Below the pieces are notes generated by a model. It was given only the letters and a program-made list of their open reading frames with translations. It searched no databases and was not told the DNA's origin. The position numbers and the translations under genes are program-made. Below are positions 34,038 to 43,426 of a stretch of 51,710 nt of DNA, in pieces. Within the stretch, counting starts at the first letter, position 1. Every line of letters starts with the position of its first letter. This DNA is from an uncultured Pseudomonadota bacterium (lineage in GTDB: Bacteria > Pseudomonadota > Gammaproteobacteria > Burkholderiales > Eutrophovitaceae), in assembly GCA_937983055.1 (NCBI GenBank), contig CALJLA010000010.1, positions 1 through 51,710 of the forward strand, written 5' to 3'.

Positions 34038-34802
34038 TGCGAATCCCGTCTTGTGCGTTTGTCTCGTTGAGGACGTGGCCTCAGCGTCAGTTGCCTTACG
34101 AATCGCCTTCAACGACGACACGGAACTCGACACCACTGAACCCGTGTTGCTCCACGGCACATGTGCTCGCCGAAGGAGTGGCCTGCGACTTGCATTACTC
34201 GGGATCACCAGAGTTGCGACCTGATCCGTACGGGCGGACGTGAAAAATCCGAACTTCCGGGATGGCGGGCAGGGCTTGGGCATGAAGGGAGGTCGAATCC
34301 AAGCTGAACTTCTGGACGGCTAACAGCAGTTAGCGTGCCAGATTGTGGTTATTGCGAAAAAACAAACAGATGGAAGGTTATTCGCACACGAATTTCTGGT
34401 CTTCGTGTCGTTGGATCACGACGAGAAACGGGTTTGCCTCTCGAGGCTCAGGCTGGTCACTCGAGACGATCTGAACGTGCGGCAATGCAGCTTTTTGGCA
34501 GGAAGTGTGCTTGCTGGCCTTGCCACTTCGTGTCAACTGGTAGCGCTTTACTTGCAATGGCCGAGGCGGCTCTTGGGCGCTATCAGCCAGGCATTCGAGA
34601 ATGAGCGGCTGTGCATGGCTGCCAATGGTCCGGTGATCGAGCGCGACGAGCTCGCCAATACTCGGAAGAGATGACCGCAACGGGCGGTTTGCCCCGTGCC
34701 GGAGAATCCAATAGACTTGCCAGATAACAACAACCCGGTGAAAAAAGCGGTGAAAAAGCTTTAAGAGTGATGAAGAAAGGCTTGTTATACAGGGAGGAAA
34801 TT
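34038..34802. other. Spacer between surface proteins and the export operon
   Basis: About 765 bp, divergent, expected to hold the promoter of the export operon. A perfect inverted repeat GCTAAC-AGCA-GTTAGC lies at 34319-34334. A short direct repeat CGGTGAAAAA occurs at 34736 and 34748 (12-base period). A plus-strand frame at 34345-34674 has no recognisable motif. I could not mark a -35/-10 or sigma-54 site with confidence. Confidence 0.45.
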
Positions 34803-35414
34803 GTGAGATATGGAGGTTGGGTCGGCATACTGATTTTCGCCATGGTGATGAGCGTAGGTGGATGCCGCTCGGCCTATCCCCCTTTGGCGAGGCAACAGGC
34901 TACTGTCGAAGCGCCTTACCTGATTGGCCCGGGAGACACGCTGGAAATCGTCGTCTGGCGTAATCCGGAGTTGTCCAAGACTATCCCGGTCCGTCCTGAC
35001 GGAAAAATCTCTACACCACTTGTAGAAGATCTGCAGGCCAGCGGGAAAACTCCAGCACAACTCGCACGGGACATCGAAGCAGTACTTGCCAAGTACGTTC
35101 AGATCCCGGTCGTCACGGTTCTCGTGACAAATTTCGTCGGTACTTATCAGCAGCAGATTCGCGTTGTTGGCGAGGCGGCGGAGCCGCAGGCACTGCCTTA
35201 TCGTGAAAATATGACGCTGCTTGACGTCATGATTGCTGTTGGTGGAATCACCGACTTCGCTGACGGTAATAAGGCGAGCATTCTTCGTCGTGTGGGGGAC
35301 CGGACTATTCGGTTCGGTGTGCGGTTGACCGACCTCATAAGGCGGGGCGACCTTTCCGCCAACATGACCATGCATCCCGGAGATGTACTCGTAATTCCGC
35401 AGAGCCTCTTCTAG
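34803..35414 (+). CDS. Polysaccharide export lipoprotein, Wza-like (XrtA/TIGR03027 type)
   Basis: Outer-membrane export channel subunit for the EPS. The GTG start at 34803 is preferred over the longer frame from 34767: GGGAGG lies six bases upstream and it gives a clean lipoprotein signal ending GILIFAMVMSVGGC. The mature part contains LIGPGDTLEIVVWRNPEL (polysaccharide-export domain) and PVRPDGKISTPLVEDLQASG, then a SLBB-like section (IRVVGEAAEPQALPYRENM), LLDVMIAVGGITDFADGN and the ending MHPGDVLVIPQSLF. These phrases match the exosortase-A-associated export protein family rather than enteric Wza, which is longer. The chain-length gene starts 4 bp later. First gene of the export operon. Confidence 0.9.
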   Translation: MRYGGWVGILIFAMVMSVGGCRSAYPPLARQQATVEAPYLIGPGDTLEIVVWRNPELSKTIPVRPDGKISTPLVEDLQASGKTPAQLARDIEAVLAKYVQIPVVTVLVTNFVGTYQQQIRVVGEAAEPQALPYRENMTLLDVMIAVGGITDFADGNKASILRRVGDRTIRFGVRLTDLIRRGDLSANMTMHPGDVLVIPQSLF

Positions 35415-35418
35415 CTCA

Positions 35419-37005
35419 TTGCCCATTCACGAGCTAGCCGACCAACTCGTATCGCATCTCAGGGCTATCTGGCGTTACCGCTGGATTGCGATGGTCGTTG
35501 CCTGGCTCATCGCCTTGATCGGCTGGGCCGCAATCTACAAGATGCCGAATCGCTATGAGGCGAATGCGCGAGTCTATGTAGATACCCAAACTGTACTGAG
35601 GCCTCTGATGACTGGGCTAGCCGTGCAACCGGATGTGGATCAGGTGATCACGGTTATGAGTCGAACATTGATCAGCCGTCCGAATCTGAACAAGGTAATT
35701 CGTATGGCGGATCTGGATATCGGACTCAAGTCAGACCAGGATCGCGCGCGACTTGTCGACGGTTTGAGCCGGGCAATCATGATTACCGCTGCTGGCGGCG
35801 AGAACCTTTACACCATATCCTGTGTTGCGCAGGATCCGAAGGTCGCGAAAAGGGTAGTAGATGCGCTGTTGACAATCTTCGTCGAAGGCAGCATTGGAGA
35901 CAAGCGCCGGGACTCAGACTCGGCGCGGCGCTTCATCGAAGAGCAACTCGAAGGATATCGGCAGAAGCTTGAGGCTGCAGAGAATGCAGTTACTGCGTTT
36001 AAGCGCAGACATTCAGGGCTTATGCCTGGAGGGGGAGGAGACTATTTTGTTCGACTTCTGGATGCGAGAACAGCGCTAAGGCAAGCTGAGCTCGAGTTGA
36101 AAGAGGCGGAAAATTCGAAAGACTCGGTCAAGAAACAGCTTGTAGTGGCAATTGCGAACGCATCTGCTCCGGATCCTGACCAAGGCGAGCAGATCGTTAA
36201 GCCAGAAACTGAACTGGACACGCGAATCAGTGCTCTCGAACAGAAGCTGGATAATTTGCGCCTCGTCTATACGGATCAGCATCCCGATATTGTTGCCTTG
36301 GTGCCCATGATTGCGGAACTCAGGCGTCAGAAGGCAGAAAAGGAGCGGCAGCTGCGGGAGCAGGAAGAGGCAAAGGCGAAGCTACGAGGAGGCGGGAAGG
36401 TTGCGCAGACCAAGGATCCGGTCGTGCAGCAATTGACTGTTGCACTATCCGAGGCCGAGGCGGATGTGGCTGCAAAACAAACCAGAGTTGCCGAGTTCGG
36501 CAGACGGCTCGCGGAACTGCAGGCCGCGGCAAATGCTATGCCCCAGATCGAGGCGGAGTTCACGCAGCTTACGCGGGACTACGACGTTACTAAGGCCCGG
36601 TACGACGAACTTCTAAGGCGACGGGAATCGGCGCAGATTTCGGGCGACATGCAGGCGAGCGATGCGTCAATGGGTTTTCGCGTGATTGATCCTCCACAAG
36701 TGCCACTCACGCCGACGTCCCCGAACCGCCCGCAATTACTGACTGCCGTCTTGTTTGCCTCATTCGGCGGCGGGTTTGGTGTTGCATTCCTATTGGCTCA
36801 GATCAGACCGACTTTCAATGATGAACGCAGACTCCGGGAGGCCACCGGGATGCACGTATTGGGTACGGTCATCATGTCTCGGACTCGTGCACAGAATGCC
36901 CGTCGGAAGCGAGGATTGGTCGCTCTAACTTTGTCCTTCTTGAGTCTCGTGTCAGCCTATCTCGTTGTCATGGCCATGTTCTCACTGACGATAGCGAGGG
37001 CCTGA
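35419..37005 (+). CDS. EPS chain-length determinant (Wzz/GumC-like, TIGR03007 type)
   Basis: Polysaccharide co-polymerase of 528 residues spanning the inner membrane. The first membrane segment (about 20-40) is in WRYRWIAMVVAWLIALIGW, followed by the periplasmic Wzz start RYEANARVYVDTQTVLRPLM. Long coiled coils follow from about 165 to 400 (EEQLEGYRQKLEAAENAV, EQKLDNLRLVYTDQHPD). The C-terminal membrane segment comes after the proline-rich VPLTPTSPNRPQ (around 433-455), and there is another hydrophobic segment at the end (about 500-525). It lacks a fused kinase domain, which fits the separate kinase gene next to it. Only a TTG at 35419 is available as start; I see no ATG or GTG nearby. The kinase gene follows immediately. 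Confidence 0.9.
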   Translation: MPIHELADQLVSHLRAIWRYRWIAMVVAWLIALIGWAAIYKMPNRYEANARVYVDTQTVLRPLMTGLAVQPDVDQVITVMSRTLISRPNLNKVIRMADLDIGLKSDQDRARLVDGLSRAIMITAAGGENLYTISCVAQDPKVAKRVVDALLTIFVEGSIGDKRRDSDSARRFIEEQLEGYRQKLEAAENAVTAFKRRHSGLMPGGGGDYFVRLLDARTALRQAELELKEAENSKDSVKKQLVVAIANASAPDPDQGEQIVKPETELDTRISALEQKLDNLRLVYTDQHPDIVALVPMIAELRRQKAEKERQLREQEEAKAKLRGGGKVAQTKDPVVQQLTVALSEAEADVAAKQTRVAEFGRRLAELQAAANAMPQIEAEFTQLTRDYDVTKARYDELLRRRESAQISGDMQASDASMGFRVIDPPQVPLTPTSPNRPQLLTAVLFASFGGGFGVAFLLAQIRPTFNDERRLREATGMHVLGTVIMSRTRAQNARRKRGLVALTLSFLSLVSAYLVVMAMFSLTIARA

Positions 37006-37006
37006 A

Positions 37007-38044
37007 ATGGGGATCGTCGAGCGAGCGGCGAAATTGCTCGGGCCCTCGGGCACGCCTGACTCAGCGCGCGATGGCGCGGGTGAAAAAGAAAGCAGTCAAC
37101 CCGAGGGCGTCATCGAGCGCAGATTCGGTCAGCGTTCGGGTCTGCAGCGGGCATATCCTGATACTCATTCGTTTCTGTCGCAAATTGAGGCGGTTGAGCA
37201 AGCGGTAATCGAGAATGGGTCGCTTTACGGACTGAACGAGCCCAAGGGGTTCGGCCCGGACGGAGAGGTCAGTGAGCCGGCAACTGAACGTCAAGCAGAG
37301 CCCGGTCCGGCAGTTACGCGCAACAAGGGTGCACGCATTCATCGGATTGATCTAGATCGTTTGCAGAGCCATCAGCTGCTTACTACCAGCGGGGAGCGCA
37401 ATGCGACATCCGAAAGCTTTCGGCGCATCAAACGTCAGGTTCTGGCGCGAGCCAGTTCAACATTGCATGCAGACGAGGCTCCAAGCAATCTCGTGCTTGT
37501 AACTAGCGCGCTAAAGGGGGAGGGGAAGACCTATTGTGCAATCAATCTCGCGATCAGTATCGCGTTGGAAATTGATCGGACGGCGCTATTGGTCGACGGA
37601 GATGTGGCAAATCCGGGAATTCCCCAGGCGCTCGGTTTGAGCGCAGAACTCGGACTAATGGACGTGCTGTCCGACCCGCAGATCGACCTGGACAATGTCT
37701 TATGGCACACGAACATTGGCAAACTGGCTTTGCTGCCCGCTGGGGCGGCAAAGCAGCACTCCACTGAGTTCCTCGCGAGCGATGCCACTGGCGTGATGCT
37801 GCACGAAATGGCTCGCCGCTACCCTGACCGAATCGTGATCTTCGATTCCCCTCCGCTGCTTGCTGCGAGCGAGGCCGATGCACTCGCGAGGCATATGGGG
37901 CAGATTATCGTCATCGTTGAAGCCGGACGCACCTCGGAGACAGCGCTCAAGGCCGCGCTCGCGCACATCGACCACGCCAAGATCACCGGTCTGCTGCTAA
38001 ACAAGGCACAGTTCTCCTCAGAGAGTTACGATTACGGAGGCTAG
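37007..38044 (+). CDS. Tyrosine autokinase of the EPS system (BY-kinase, TIGR03018 type)
   Basis: Bacterial tyrosine kinase that partners the chain-length protein and controls polymerisation by its phosphorylation state. 345 residues. The low-complexity N-terminal 115 residues are followed by RNATSESFRRIKRQVL, a pre-domain typical of BY-kinases. The P-loop is in VTSALKGEGKTYCAINLAIS (around residue 170), the Walker A' in LLVDGDVANPG and the Walker B in DRIVIFDSPPLL. The protein ends with SSESYDYGG, a short tyrosine tail with two Tyr residues that are the likely autophosphorylation sites, shorter than the usual tyrosine cluster. Start ATG 37007, one base after the chain-length stop, so tightly coupled. 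Confidence 0.9.
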   Translation: MGIVERAAKLLGPSGTPDSARDGAGEKESSQPEGVIERRFGQRSGLQRAYPDTHSFLSQIEAVEQAVIENGSLYGLNEPKGFGPDGEVSEPATERQAEPGPAVTRNKGARIHRIDLDRLQSHQLLTTSGERNATSESFRRIKRQVLARASSTLHADEAPSNLVLVTSALKGEGKTYCAINLAISIALEIDRTALLVDGDVANPGIPQALGLSAELGLMDVLSDPQIDLDNVLWHTNIGKLALLPAGAAKQHSTEFLASDATGVMLHEMARRYPDRIVIFDSPPLLAASEADALARHMGQIIVIVEAGRTSETALKAALAHIDHAKITGLLLNKAQFSSESYDYGG

Positions 38045-38072
38045 GGGCAGACAGTGCACCGGCAACCGGAGA

Positions 38073-39632
38073 ATGCAGCGGATCATCCCAAGCAGTGACA
38101 ACCTTTGCCGCCGCTGCGGCCTAGGGCCCGTTCGGACCGTATGTGCGGCGATACTCCTCGGTCTTGCGTGGCCGGCGCACGGAGCGGAGTGGGATGTTGT
38201 GCCCTCTCTGTTCGTTGGCGAAACCTACACGGACAACGTTTCGTTAGCGCCGGACGATCAAAAGAGAAGTGACTGGATCACGCAGGTTGCGCCAGGGATA
38301 AGCGTCGGTGCCACGGGATCGAGACTTCAGTTCAACGCCACTTACGCTGCGGAAATCCTCGTTTATGCTCGCGACGAGGAAAGCAATCAGGTAAACCATC
38401 TACTCGAAGCGAGAGGAACTGGCGAATTGCTGGAAGAGCTCTTTTTTCTCGAAGGGGGCGCCAGCATAGAGCAGCGGAATATTTCCCTTTTTGCGCCCCT
38501 CACTGGAAGCAACATCAATACAACCGGCAATCGCTCTACCGTGGAGAGTGTATTCGCGAGCCCCTACTTCAAACACGAATTTGGCACGGACTTCGGCGCC
38601 GAGGCGCGCTACACGTACAGCGTAGTCAACACCGATCAGCCTGCTACGATGCCTGACAGTGTTGCAAACCGCGTCGACCTGCGTATGCAGAGTGGACCGG
38701 CCTACAGATTACTTAGATGGGACTTGGACTATTACCGGGATAACATCGACTACGACACCCAGAACGACATCATGAGCGAGGCGATCACTGGACGCGCCCG
38801 TCGTCTTGTTACACCGACCGTTGGCCTGTTGGCGGAACTGGGGTACGAAGAATACGATACCGACATTCCAGGCACGGAGTTCAATGGCTCCAACTGGAAA
38901 GCCGGCATCGAGTGGACACCCTCTCCAAGGACTCGTGTTGCCGGCTCTGCTGGCGAAAGGTTTTACGGGAATACATACGACTTTGATTTCAGCACACGCA
39001 CAAGGCGAACGACATTTCGCGTTGGCTACCGCGAAAGCATCACAACCGCACGTAACCAGTTGCTAATTCCGGCAACGGCAAGCACGGCAGCATACTTGGA
39101 CACGTTATTCCTCGCGCAGTATCCGGATGCTGTCGCTCGACAGGTGGCGGTGGAGGAGTTTATCGCTCGAACCGGCCTGCCAGCTAACCTGAACTCGCCA
39201 ATCAACTTCTTTACGACTCAGCTGTTCCTGTTAAAGCGGTGGGAAGTGTCCGCCGGAATACTTGGTGCTCGGAACGTTGTACTTGCGAACGTTTTCAAAG
39301 ATTCGCGAGAGGGTCTGATTGAGGATTCGGCGTTGCCGGGATCCGGGGATTTCGCAAGGAGTAACAGCGTCGATCAGACCGGCGTGAGCTTCGAGTGGAA
39401 TCTTCAGTTGACGGCGCAGGATTCGTGGAATTTGAGGGGTTCTTACACTCGGAACGCTTTTCCCTTCACCGGCCAGGTTGATTACCTGACCTTGGTGCAG
39501 GCCGGACTTAGCCACCAGTTTCAGCCGCGTCTCTCGGGGTCTTTGACATTGAGCAGGCAATTGTATGATTCGAACCAGAGAGCTGACTTTACTGAGCATG
39601 TCATTTTTGCAGGGCTCTCAGCTCGGTTTTGA
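38073..39632 (+). CDS. Outer-membrane beta-barrel of the EPS system (TIGR03016 type)
   Basis: 519 residues, exported. A signal peptide ends near WPAHGAEWDV; ATG 38073 gives 35-40 signal residues, which is long but has a clear hydrophobic core (RTVCAAILLGLAW). The mature sequence opens VVPSLFVGETYTDNVSLAP, the known N terminus of the PEP-CTERM-associated beta-barrel family, and goes on with alternating amphipathic strands, each rich in Tyr, Arg and Gly. It ends HVIFAGLSARF, an aromatic C-terminal residue as needed for outer-membrane insertion. Its role is not known in detail; in these loci it always accompanies EPS export genes. The ATPase gene starts 6 bp later. Confidence 0.85.
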   Translation: MQRIIPSSDNLCRRCGLGPVRTVCAAILLGLAWPAHGAEWDVVPSLFVGETYTDNVSLAPDDQKRSDWITQVAPGISVGATGSRLQFNATYAAEILVYARDEESNQVNHLLEARGTGELLEELFFLEGGASIEQRNISLFAPLTGSNINTTGNRSTVESVFASPYFKHEFGTDFGAEARYTYSVVNTDQPATMPDSVANRVDLRMQSGPAYRLLRWDLDYYRDNIDYDTQNDIMSEAITGRARRLVTPTVGLLAELGYEEYDTDIPGTEFNGSNWKAGIEWTPSPRTRVAGSAGERFYGNTYDFDFSTRTRRTTFRVGYRESITTARNQLLIPATASTAAYLDTLFLAQYPDAVARQVAVEEFIARTGLPANLNSPINFFTTQLFLLKRWEVSAGILGARNVVLANVFKDSREGLIEDSALPGSGDFARSNSVDQTGVSFEWNLQLTAQDSWNLRGSYTRNAFPFTGQVDYLTLVQAGLSHQFQPRLSGSLTLSRQLYDSNQRADFTEHVIFAGLSARF

Positions 39633-39638
39633 CGTTTA

Positions 39639-40484
39639 ATGTACGAGGCTTACTACCACTTTCGAGGAAAACCCTTCCAGCTCACCCCAGATCCCAATTT
39701 TCTGTTCTCGAGCTGGGGTCACCGTCGGGCGATGGCTTATCTCACGTACGGCATTCACCAGGGGGAAGGCTTCATCGTAATCACGGGTGAAATCGGTGCT
39801 GGAAAGACGCTGCTGGCAAGCACTCTAGCGCGCAAAGTGGCGTCGCGCTCACTGGTGGTTGCCCAAGTCGTGAGCACGAGCTTGGAGGCTGATGATTTGC
39901 TGAGGACGATTGCTGCGGCTTTTGGTCTCTCGCAGGATAGCACCAAGGCAGTGTTACTCAATCGAATCGAGCAGTTCTTGACTGCAAACTTCAGACAAGG
40001 AAAGAAGGCGCTGCTGATCGTCGACGAGGCACAGAACCTTCCCCAGAAATCGCTCGAAGAACTGCGAATGCTTTCGAACTTCGTGGTCGATGGCAGGCCG
40101 CTACTGCAGACGTTTCTACTTGGGCAGCCAGAGTTCCGTGCGACACTTCAAAGTGCGCAATTGGAGCAACTCAGGCAGCGCGTAATCGCAACTTGCCATC
40201 TGGGTCCAATGAATCAGGAAGAGACTGAGGGATACATCCTTCACCGCCTGCAAATTGTCGGGTGGCGAAATGACCCAAGTTTTGGCAATGACGTGTTTTC
40301 GGCAGTTCATCAGCACTCCGGAGGGATTCCGCGGAAGATAAACATCCTCTGCGACCGCCTTCTTCTGTTGGGGCATCTAGACGGGAAACACGAGATTACA
40401 GTAGCTGAGGTCAATGAAGTAATTCAGGATCTGCAGCAGGAGTTTGCGCCCGCGGATGTGCGCGCCAACGGAGGAGATCGGTAA
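39639..40484 (+). CDS. EPS/XrtA-system ATPase, ExeA/GspA-like (TIGR03015 type)
   Basis: AAA+-type ATPase of 281 residues. It begins MYEAYYHFRGKPFQLTPDPN, the fixed opening of this family, with Walker A in ITGEIGAGKTLLA (residues 48-60), Walker B in ALLIVDEAQNLP and a sensor region TFLLGQPEFR. It lacks the peptidoglycan-binding C-terminal part of GspA/ExeA, as is usual for the exosortase-linked family, so it is cytoplasmic. The start ATG 39639 follows the beta-barrel stop by 6 bp. The wecB gene starts at the next base after its stop. Its role in EPS loci is still unclear. Confidence 0.9.
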   Translation: MYEAYYHFRGKPFQLTPDPNFLFSSWGHRRAMAYLTYGIHQGEGFIVITGEIGAGKTLLASTLARKVASRSLVVAQVVSTSLEADDLLRTIAAAFGLSQDSTKAVLLNRIEQFLTANFRQGKKALLIVDEAQNLPQKSLEELRMLSNFVVDGRPLLQTFLLGQPEFRATLQSAQLEQLRQRVIATCHLGPMNQEETEGYILHRLQIVGWRNDPSFGNDVFSAVHQHSGGIPRKINILCDRLLLLGHLDGKHEITVAEVNEVIQDLQQEFAPADVRANGGDR

Positions 40485-41657
40485 GTGGAGGACGGTCGTG
40501 AACGTGCGCCGATCCTTTGCGTTGTCGGTGCGCGTCCGAATTTCATGAAGATCGCGCCAATCTTGCGCGCGATGCAGAGAGCAACGCCACCGTTGCCTTT
40601 TAAGGTGGTACACACAGGACAACATTACGACCCGGAGTTGAGCGGTCAATTCTTTGAAGCGCTGGATCTGCCGGAACCCGACATAAACTTGGAGGTGGGT
40701 TCGGCTTCGCACGCAGTGCAGACGGCCGAGATCATGCGTAGATTCGAGCCAGTTGTGGAGCGCGAACGCCCCGTCGCAGTCCTGGTTGTTGGAGATGTAA
40801 ATTCCACTTTGGCCTGCGCACTGGTGGCGTCGAAGAAGCTTATCCCGGTTGTTCATGTGGAAGCTGGTCTTCGAAGCTACGATCGTGCAATGCCCGAGGA
40901 GATTAATAGGGTTCTTACGGACCAAATCGCTGATCTGCTGTTCTTAACGGAGAAAAGCGCCCGAGAGAACTTGTTGAGGGAGGGGATTGCCGACTCTCGA
41001 ATTCATTTTGTGGGTAACGTGATGATCGACACGCTTCGGCATAACTTGAAACGGAGGGTTTTGGCGAAGGAGACCTTGGGTCGGCACTGTGTCCCGGAGG
41101 ATGTGAGCAAGAGAGGCTACGCTGTGCTCACGATGCATCGTCCTTCAAACGTGGATGACCCTGTAACGCTTGTGAAGCTGCTTAATACGATCAGAGATAT
41201 CGCCGCACGATTACCCGTCGTGTTTCCAGTGCATCCTCGAACTCGAGCCAAGATACAACAATATGGACTGGGCGAGCTGTTGGGGGGTCCATCCGTATGG
41301 GCCCTGCCGTCACTTGGCTACCTGGAAATGCTCGGGCTGTTGCAATCTGCGCGGCTGGTGTTAACAGATTCCGGCGGAATCCAGGAAGAGACCACAGCTC
41401 TTGGAGTGCCGTGCCTCACTTTGCGCGAGAACACGGAGCGACCTATAACCATCAAAGAAGGCACGAATACGCTGGTCGGCAACGAGCCGGAAAGGATCCT
41501 TTCGGCGGTGGATGAGATTTGCCAAAACGGAGGAAACGCGGGACGGGTGCCCGACTTGTGGGACGGCTTTGCTTCCGAGCGTATCGTGGCTGTGTTGAGC
41601 GAGTGGCGCGATTCGTCGTCACGTGGCGTTATGGTGCGGGCTGTTGGGAGCAACTGA
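40485..41657 (+). CDS. wecB: UDP-N-acetylglucosamine 2-epimerase (non-hydrolysing)
   Basis: Converts UDP-GlcNAc to UDP-ManNAc, a precursor of ManNAc or ManNAcA in the EPS. 390 residues, GT-B-like fold. Characteristic blocks are VVGARPNFMKIAPILRA and VHTGQHYDPELSGQFFEAL, then VEAGLRSYDRAMPEEINRVL, LTMHRPSNVDD and LTDSGGIQEETTALGVPC. The glycines and catalytic residues are all in place and the length fits. GTG 40485 directly follows the ATPase stop, so it is in the same operon. The family has hydrolysing members, but the bacterial non-hydrolysing signature is clear here. The operon stops here; an insertion-sequence remnant separates it from the terminator. Confidence 0.92.
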   Translation: MEDGRERAPILCVVGARPNFMKIAPILRAMQRATPPLPFKVVHTGQHYDPELSGQFFEALDLPEPDINLEVGSASHAVQTAEIMRRFEPVVERERPVAVLVVGDVNSTLACALVASKKLIPVVHVEAGLRSYDRAMPEEINRVLTDQIADLLFLTEKSARENLLREGIADSRIHFVGNVMIDTLRHNLKRRVLAKETLGRHCVPEDVSKRGYAVLTMHRPSNVDDPVTLVKLLNTIRDIAARLPVVFPVHPRTRAKIQQYGLGELLGGPSVWALPSLGYLEMLGLLQSARLVLTDSGGIQEETTALGVPCLTLRENTERPITIKEGTNTLVGNEPERILSAVDEICQNGGNAGRVPDLWDGFASERIVAVLSEWRDSSSRGVMVRAVGSN

Positions 41658-42006
41658 AACGCGGCGCGACGAGTGGCCGGGATATGCGCGAAGCTTGCGG
41701 TATTGTGTACTTGTCAATAGCGTTTTAAAAACTTAGGTGTCGATTCGTTTGCCGTGGGATAGCGTAGAAGCAATAGGCCGTTCGGGTGTGGCGGGGAGCG
41801 GCAATGCCTTCCGGCTGGTACATATTAAGGAGTACGCCGATAATCCAACGCAACGTTGATCATTGTTTGATGGTGTTCTCGATTGGCCTGGTGTCGTAAA
41901 AAGTATTGCTCTAGCGTACATTGGTCCCGGTGCCGGATTGGGTGTGTACAAGTGCAGGATTTCTCCGATACCCGGTCCTTTAGGTGTTCTTCGGACGCGG
42001 TCTTGG

Positions 42007-43094
42007 TCACCTCAAATTCGATTTAGGTGATGACGACCGACGTCTCCACGTTCGTCTAGAACTCAAGGTGTGGCAGCCATGGACGTCGAACGCCTCGCTT
42101 AACGCCTGTGCCGGCGTGCGATCGTTAAACCGATAGCCCAGATGAGAGCGCTCGAGGTTTTAGTAGGTTATGAGCGCGTCCAGGTCGCGCTGGAGTTTGA
42201 CGATCAATAGTGAGTAGGCCTGGCGCCCCTTTACCCGGATGCACTTGTGGATCAGCGCGCAGTTCATTCGCTCGACGTAGCCGTTTGCGCGAGGGCGCCT
42301 CAACCTAGCGGTTCGCTCGCGATTGTCTCGATGGCGGGCAAGGCGTTCGTAGGGATGCCTTTCAGGACCTGTGGAGAGCTCCCGGCCCCGGTGTGAGGGT
42401 CGTTCGGCCCGGGGCGCTCAGGGCATCGTAGAAGGGCAATAGACGCTCGTAGAGCAGATTGCCGACGGTAATCGGTATATTGCAGCAGTTGCATTTGGCA
42501 ATGCCGATCTAGCAAAAGATATCCATGACGACTTGAAGGTAGGCCTTGCCCACGCCTTTCATCGTCCTCCAGTAGAGGGTGTCGTGGTTGAGCAGTTCCC
42601 CGTCCCCCCGAGAGCCGACGACTCGGGCGACGACAGCATGAGTCCACGCTATCGCGCTCTTGGAGTCGCACGTCTTCACCAGCAGGGATGAAAAGGTGGC
42701 GTTGTCGCGTGACAAACGCCCCAGATTCGTCAGGTGCTTTTACCTGGTCTCGAAATCTTGGCGCAGCCACGCCTCGCGCACGCCCGAGGGGAAGACCTGC
42801 ACCTCGACGAAGCGAAATTCGCTTCACATGCGCAATGCACCATGGGTGGGACGGGTCCAGGCAGTAGTCGGACGCGCTAGCCTCGATCTCCGGGGGCGAG
42901 GCTGTTCGCATGGGACATGCGCGGTCCGCGTCGGCTTTCGACAAGATCGGCGACCTGTAAGGCACGGCGCACTCTGTAGAAGGTATCGCGGGGAAGCCCA
43001 AGATGCGGCAGGCATTGGCGACGTTGCCCAGCTCTCCAGCGAGCTGTGGCAGCGAGGGGTCGCGTTTGATACCCTGCGTGAGAGCGGTGCACAA
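42007..43094 (-). pseudogene. Decayed insertion-sequence transposase (IS481/IS3-like rve type)
   Basis: Read on the minus strand, pieces of one transposase appear in different frames. The N-terminal helix-turn-helix is LPQLAGELGNVANACRILG (frame from 43094), which continues after a frame slip as LPRDTFYRVRRALQ. Then come the integrase-core start ELLNHDTLYWRTMKGVGKAY and VVMDIFC with a stop, the late-core RPRANGYVERMNCALIHK, and RDLDALITY broken by a TAA. The C-terminal block is NLERSHLGYRFNDRTPAQAL, ending at 42007. The order and phrases fit an IS481-type or IS3-type rve transposase. At least two frameshifts and several stops make it non-functional. I could not define terminal inverted repeats or a target duplication. 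The adjoining 41658-42006 holds no gene. Confidence 0.8.
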
Positions 43095-43316
43095 TTCTCC
43101 TTGGCAGTTAATTGCTTGGAAGCAGCAGTCTACCCAGAAGACTCGGGGTGGCTAATCGCCTGCCGCGCATAAGCGGGTGGGTAAGCAGCCTAATTTCTGT
43201 CCAGAGAATACTAAACGACTTCAACCGGAGGTCCTCGCGGGCCGTCGAAAAGCCTTTTTGGAGAGCCTCCAGCAATCACCGTGACAGTATCGATTGCCCC
43301 ATAATCGTGCGTCGTC

Positions 43317-43352
43317 GGCGGGCGCAGATATAGTCCCGACGCCCGCCTTTTT
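43317..43352 (+). terminator. Rho-independent terminator, plus strand
   Basis: GGCGGGCG (43317-43324) pairs with CGCCCGCC (43340-43347), a perfect 8-bp GC stem with a 15-base loop, followed by TTTTT at 43348-43352. Only plus-strand transcription gives a T-run, so it serves genes reading rightwards, the nearest being wecB 1.66 kb away across the IS remnant. It also shields the convergent sugar transferase gene. Confidence 0.85.
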
Positions 43353-43426
43353 CGCTGGAGCTTGCTTTGGAGCGCGCTGCTAATACATTCGCGCGGTCGA
43401 GAGCACGGGAGCGGGGCAAACGCGCT

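Noticed and set aside
32035..34283. Upstream extensions of the lipoprotein frames (to 32035 and 34283)
   Set aside because: Extensions are not protein-like; the inner ATG codons at 31822 and 34037 give proper lipoprotein signals.
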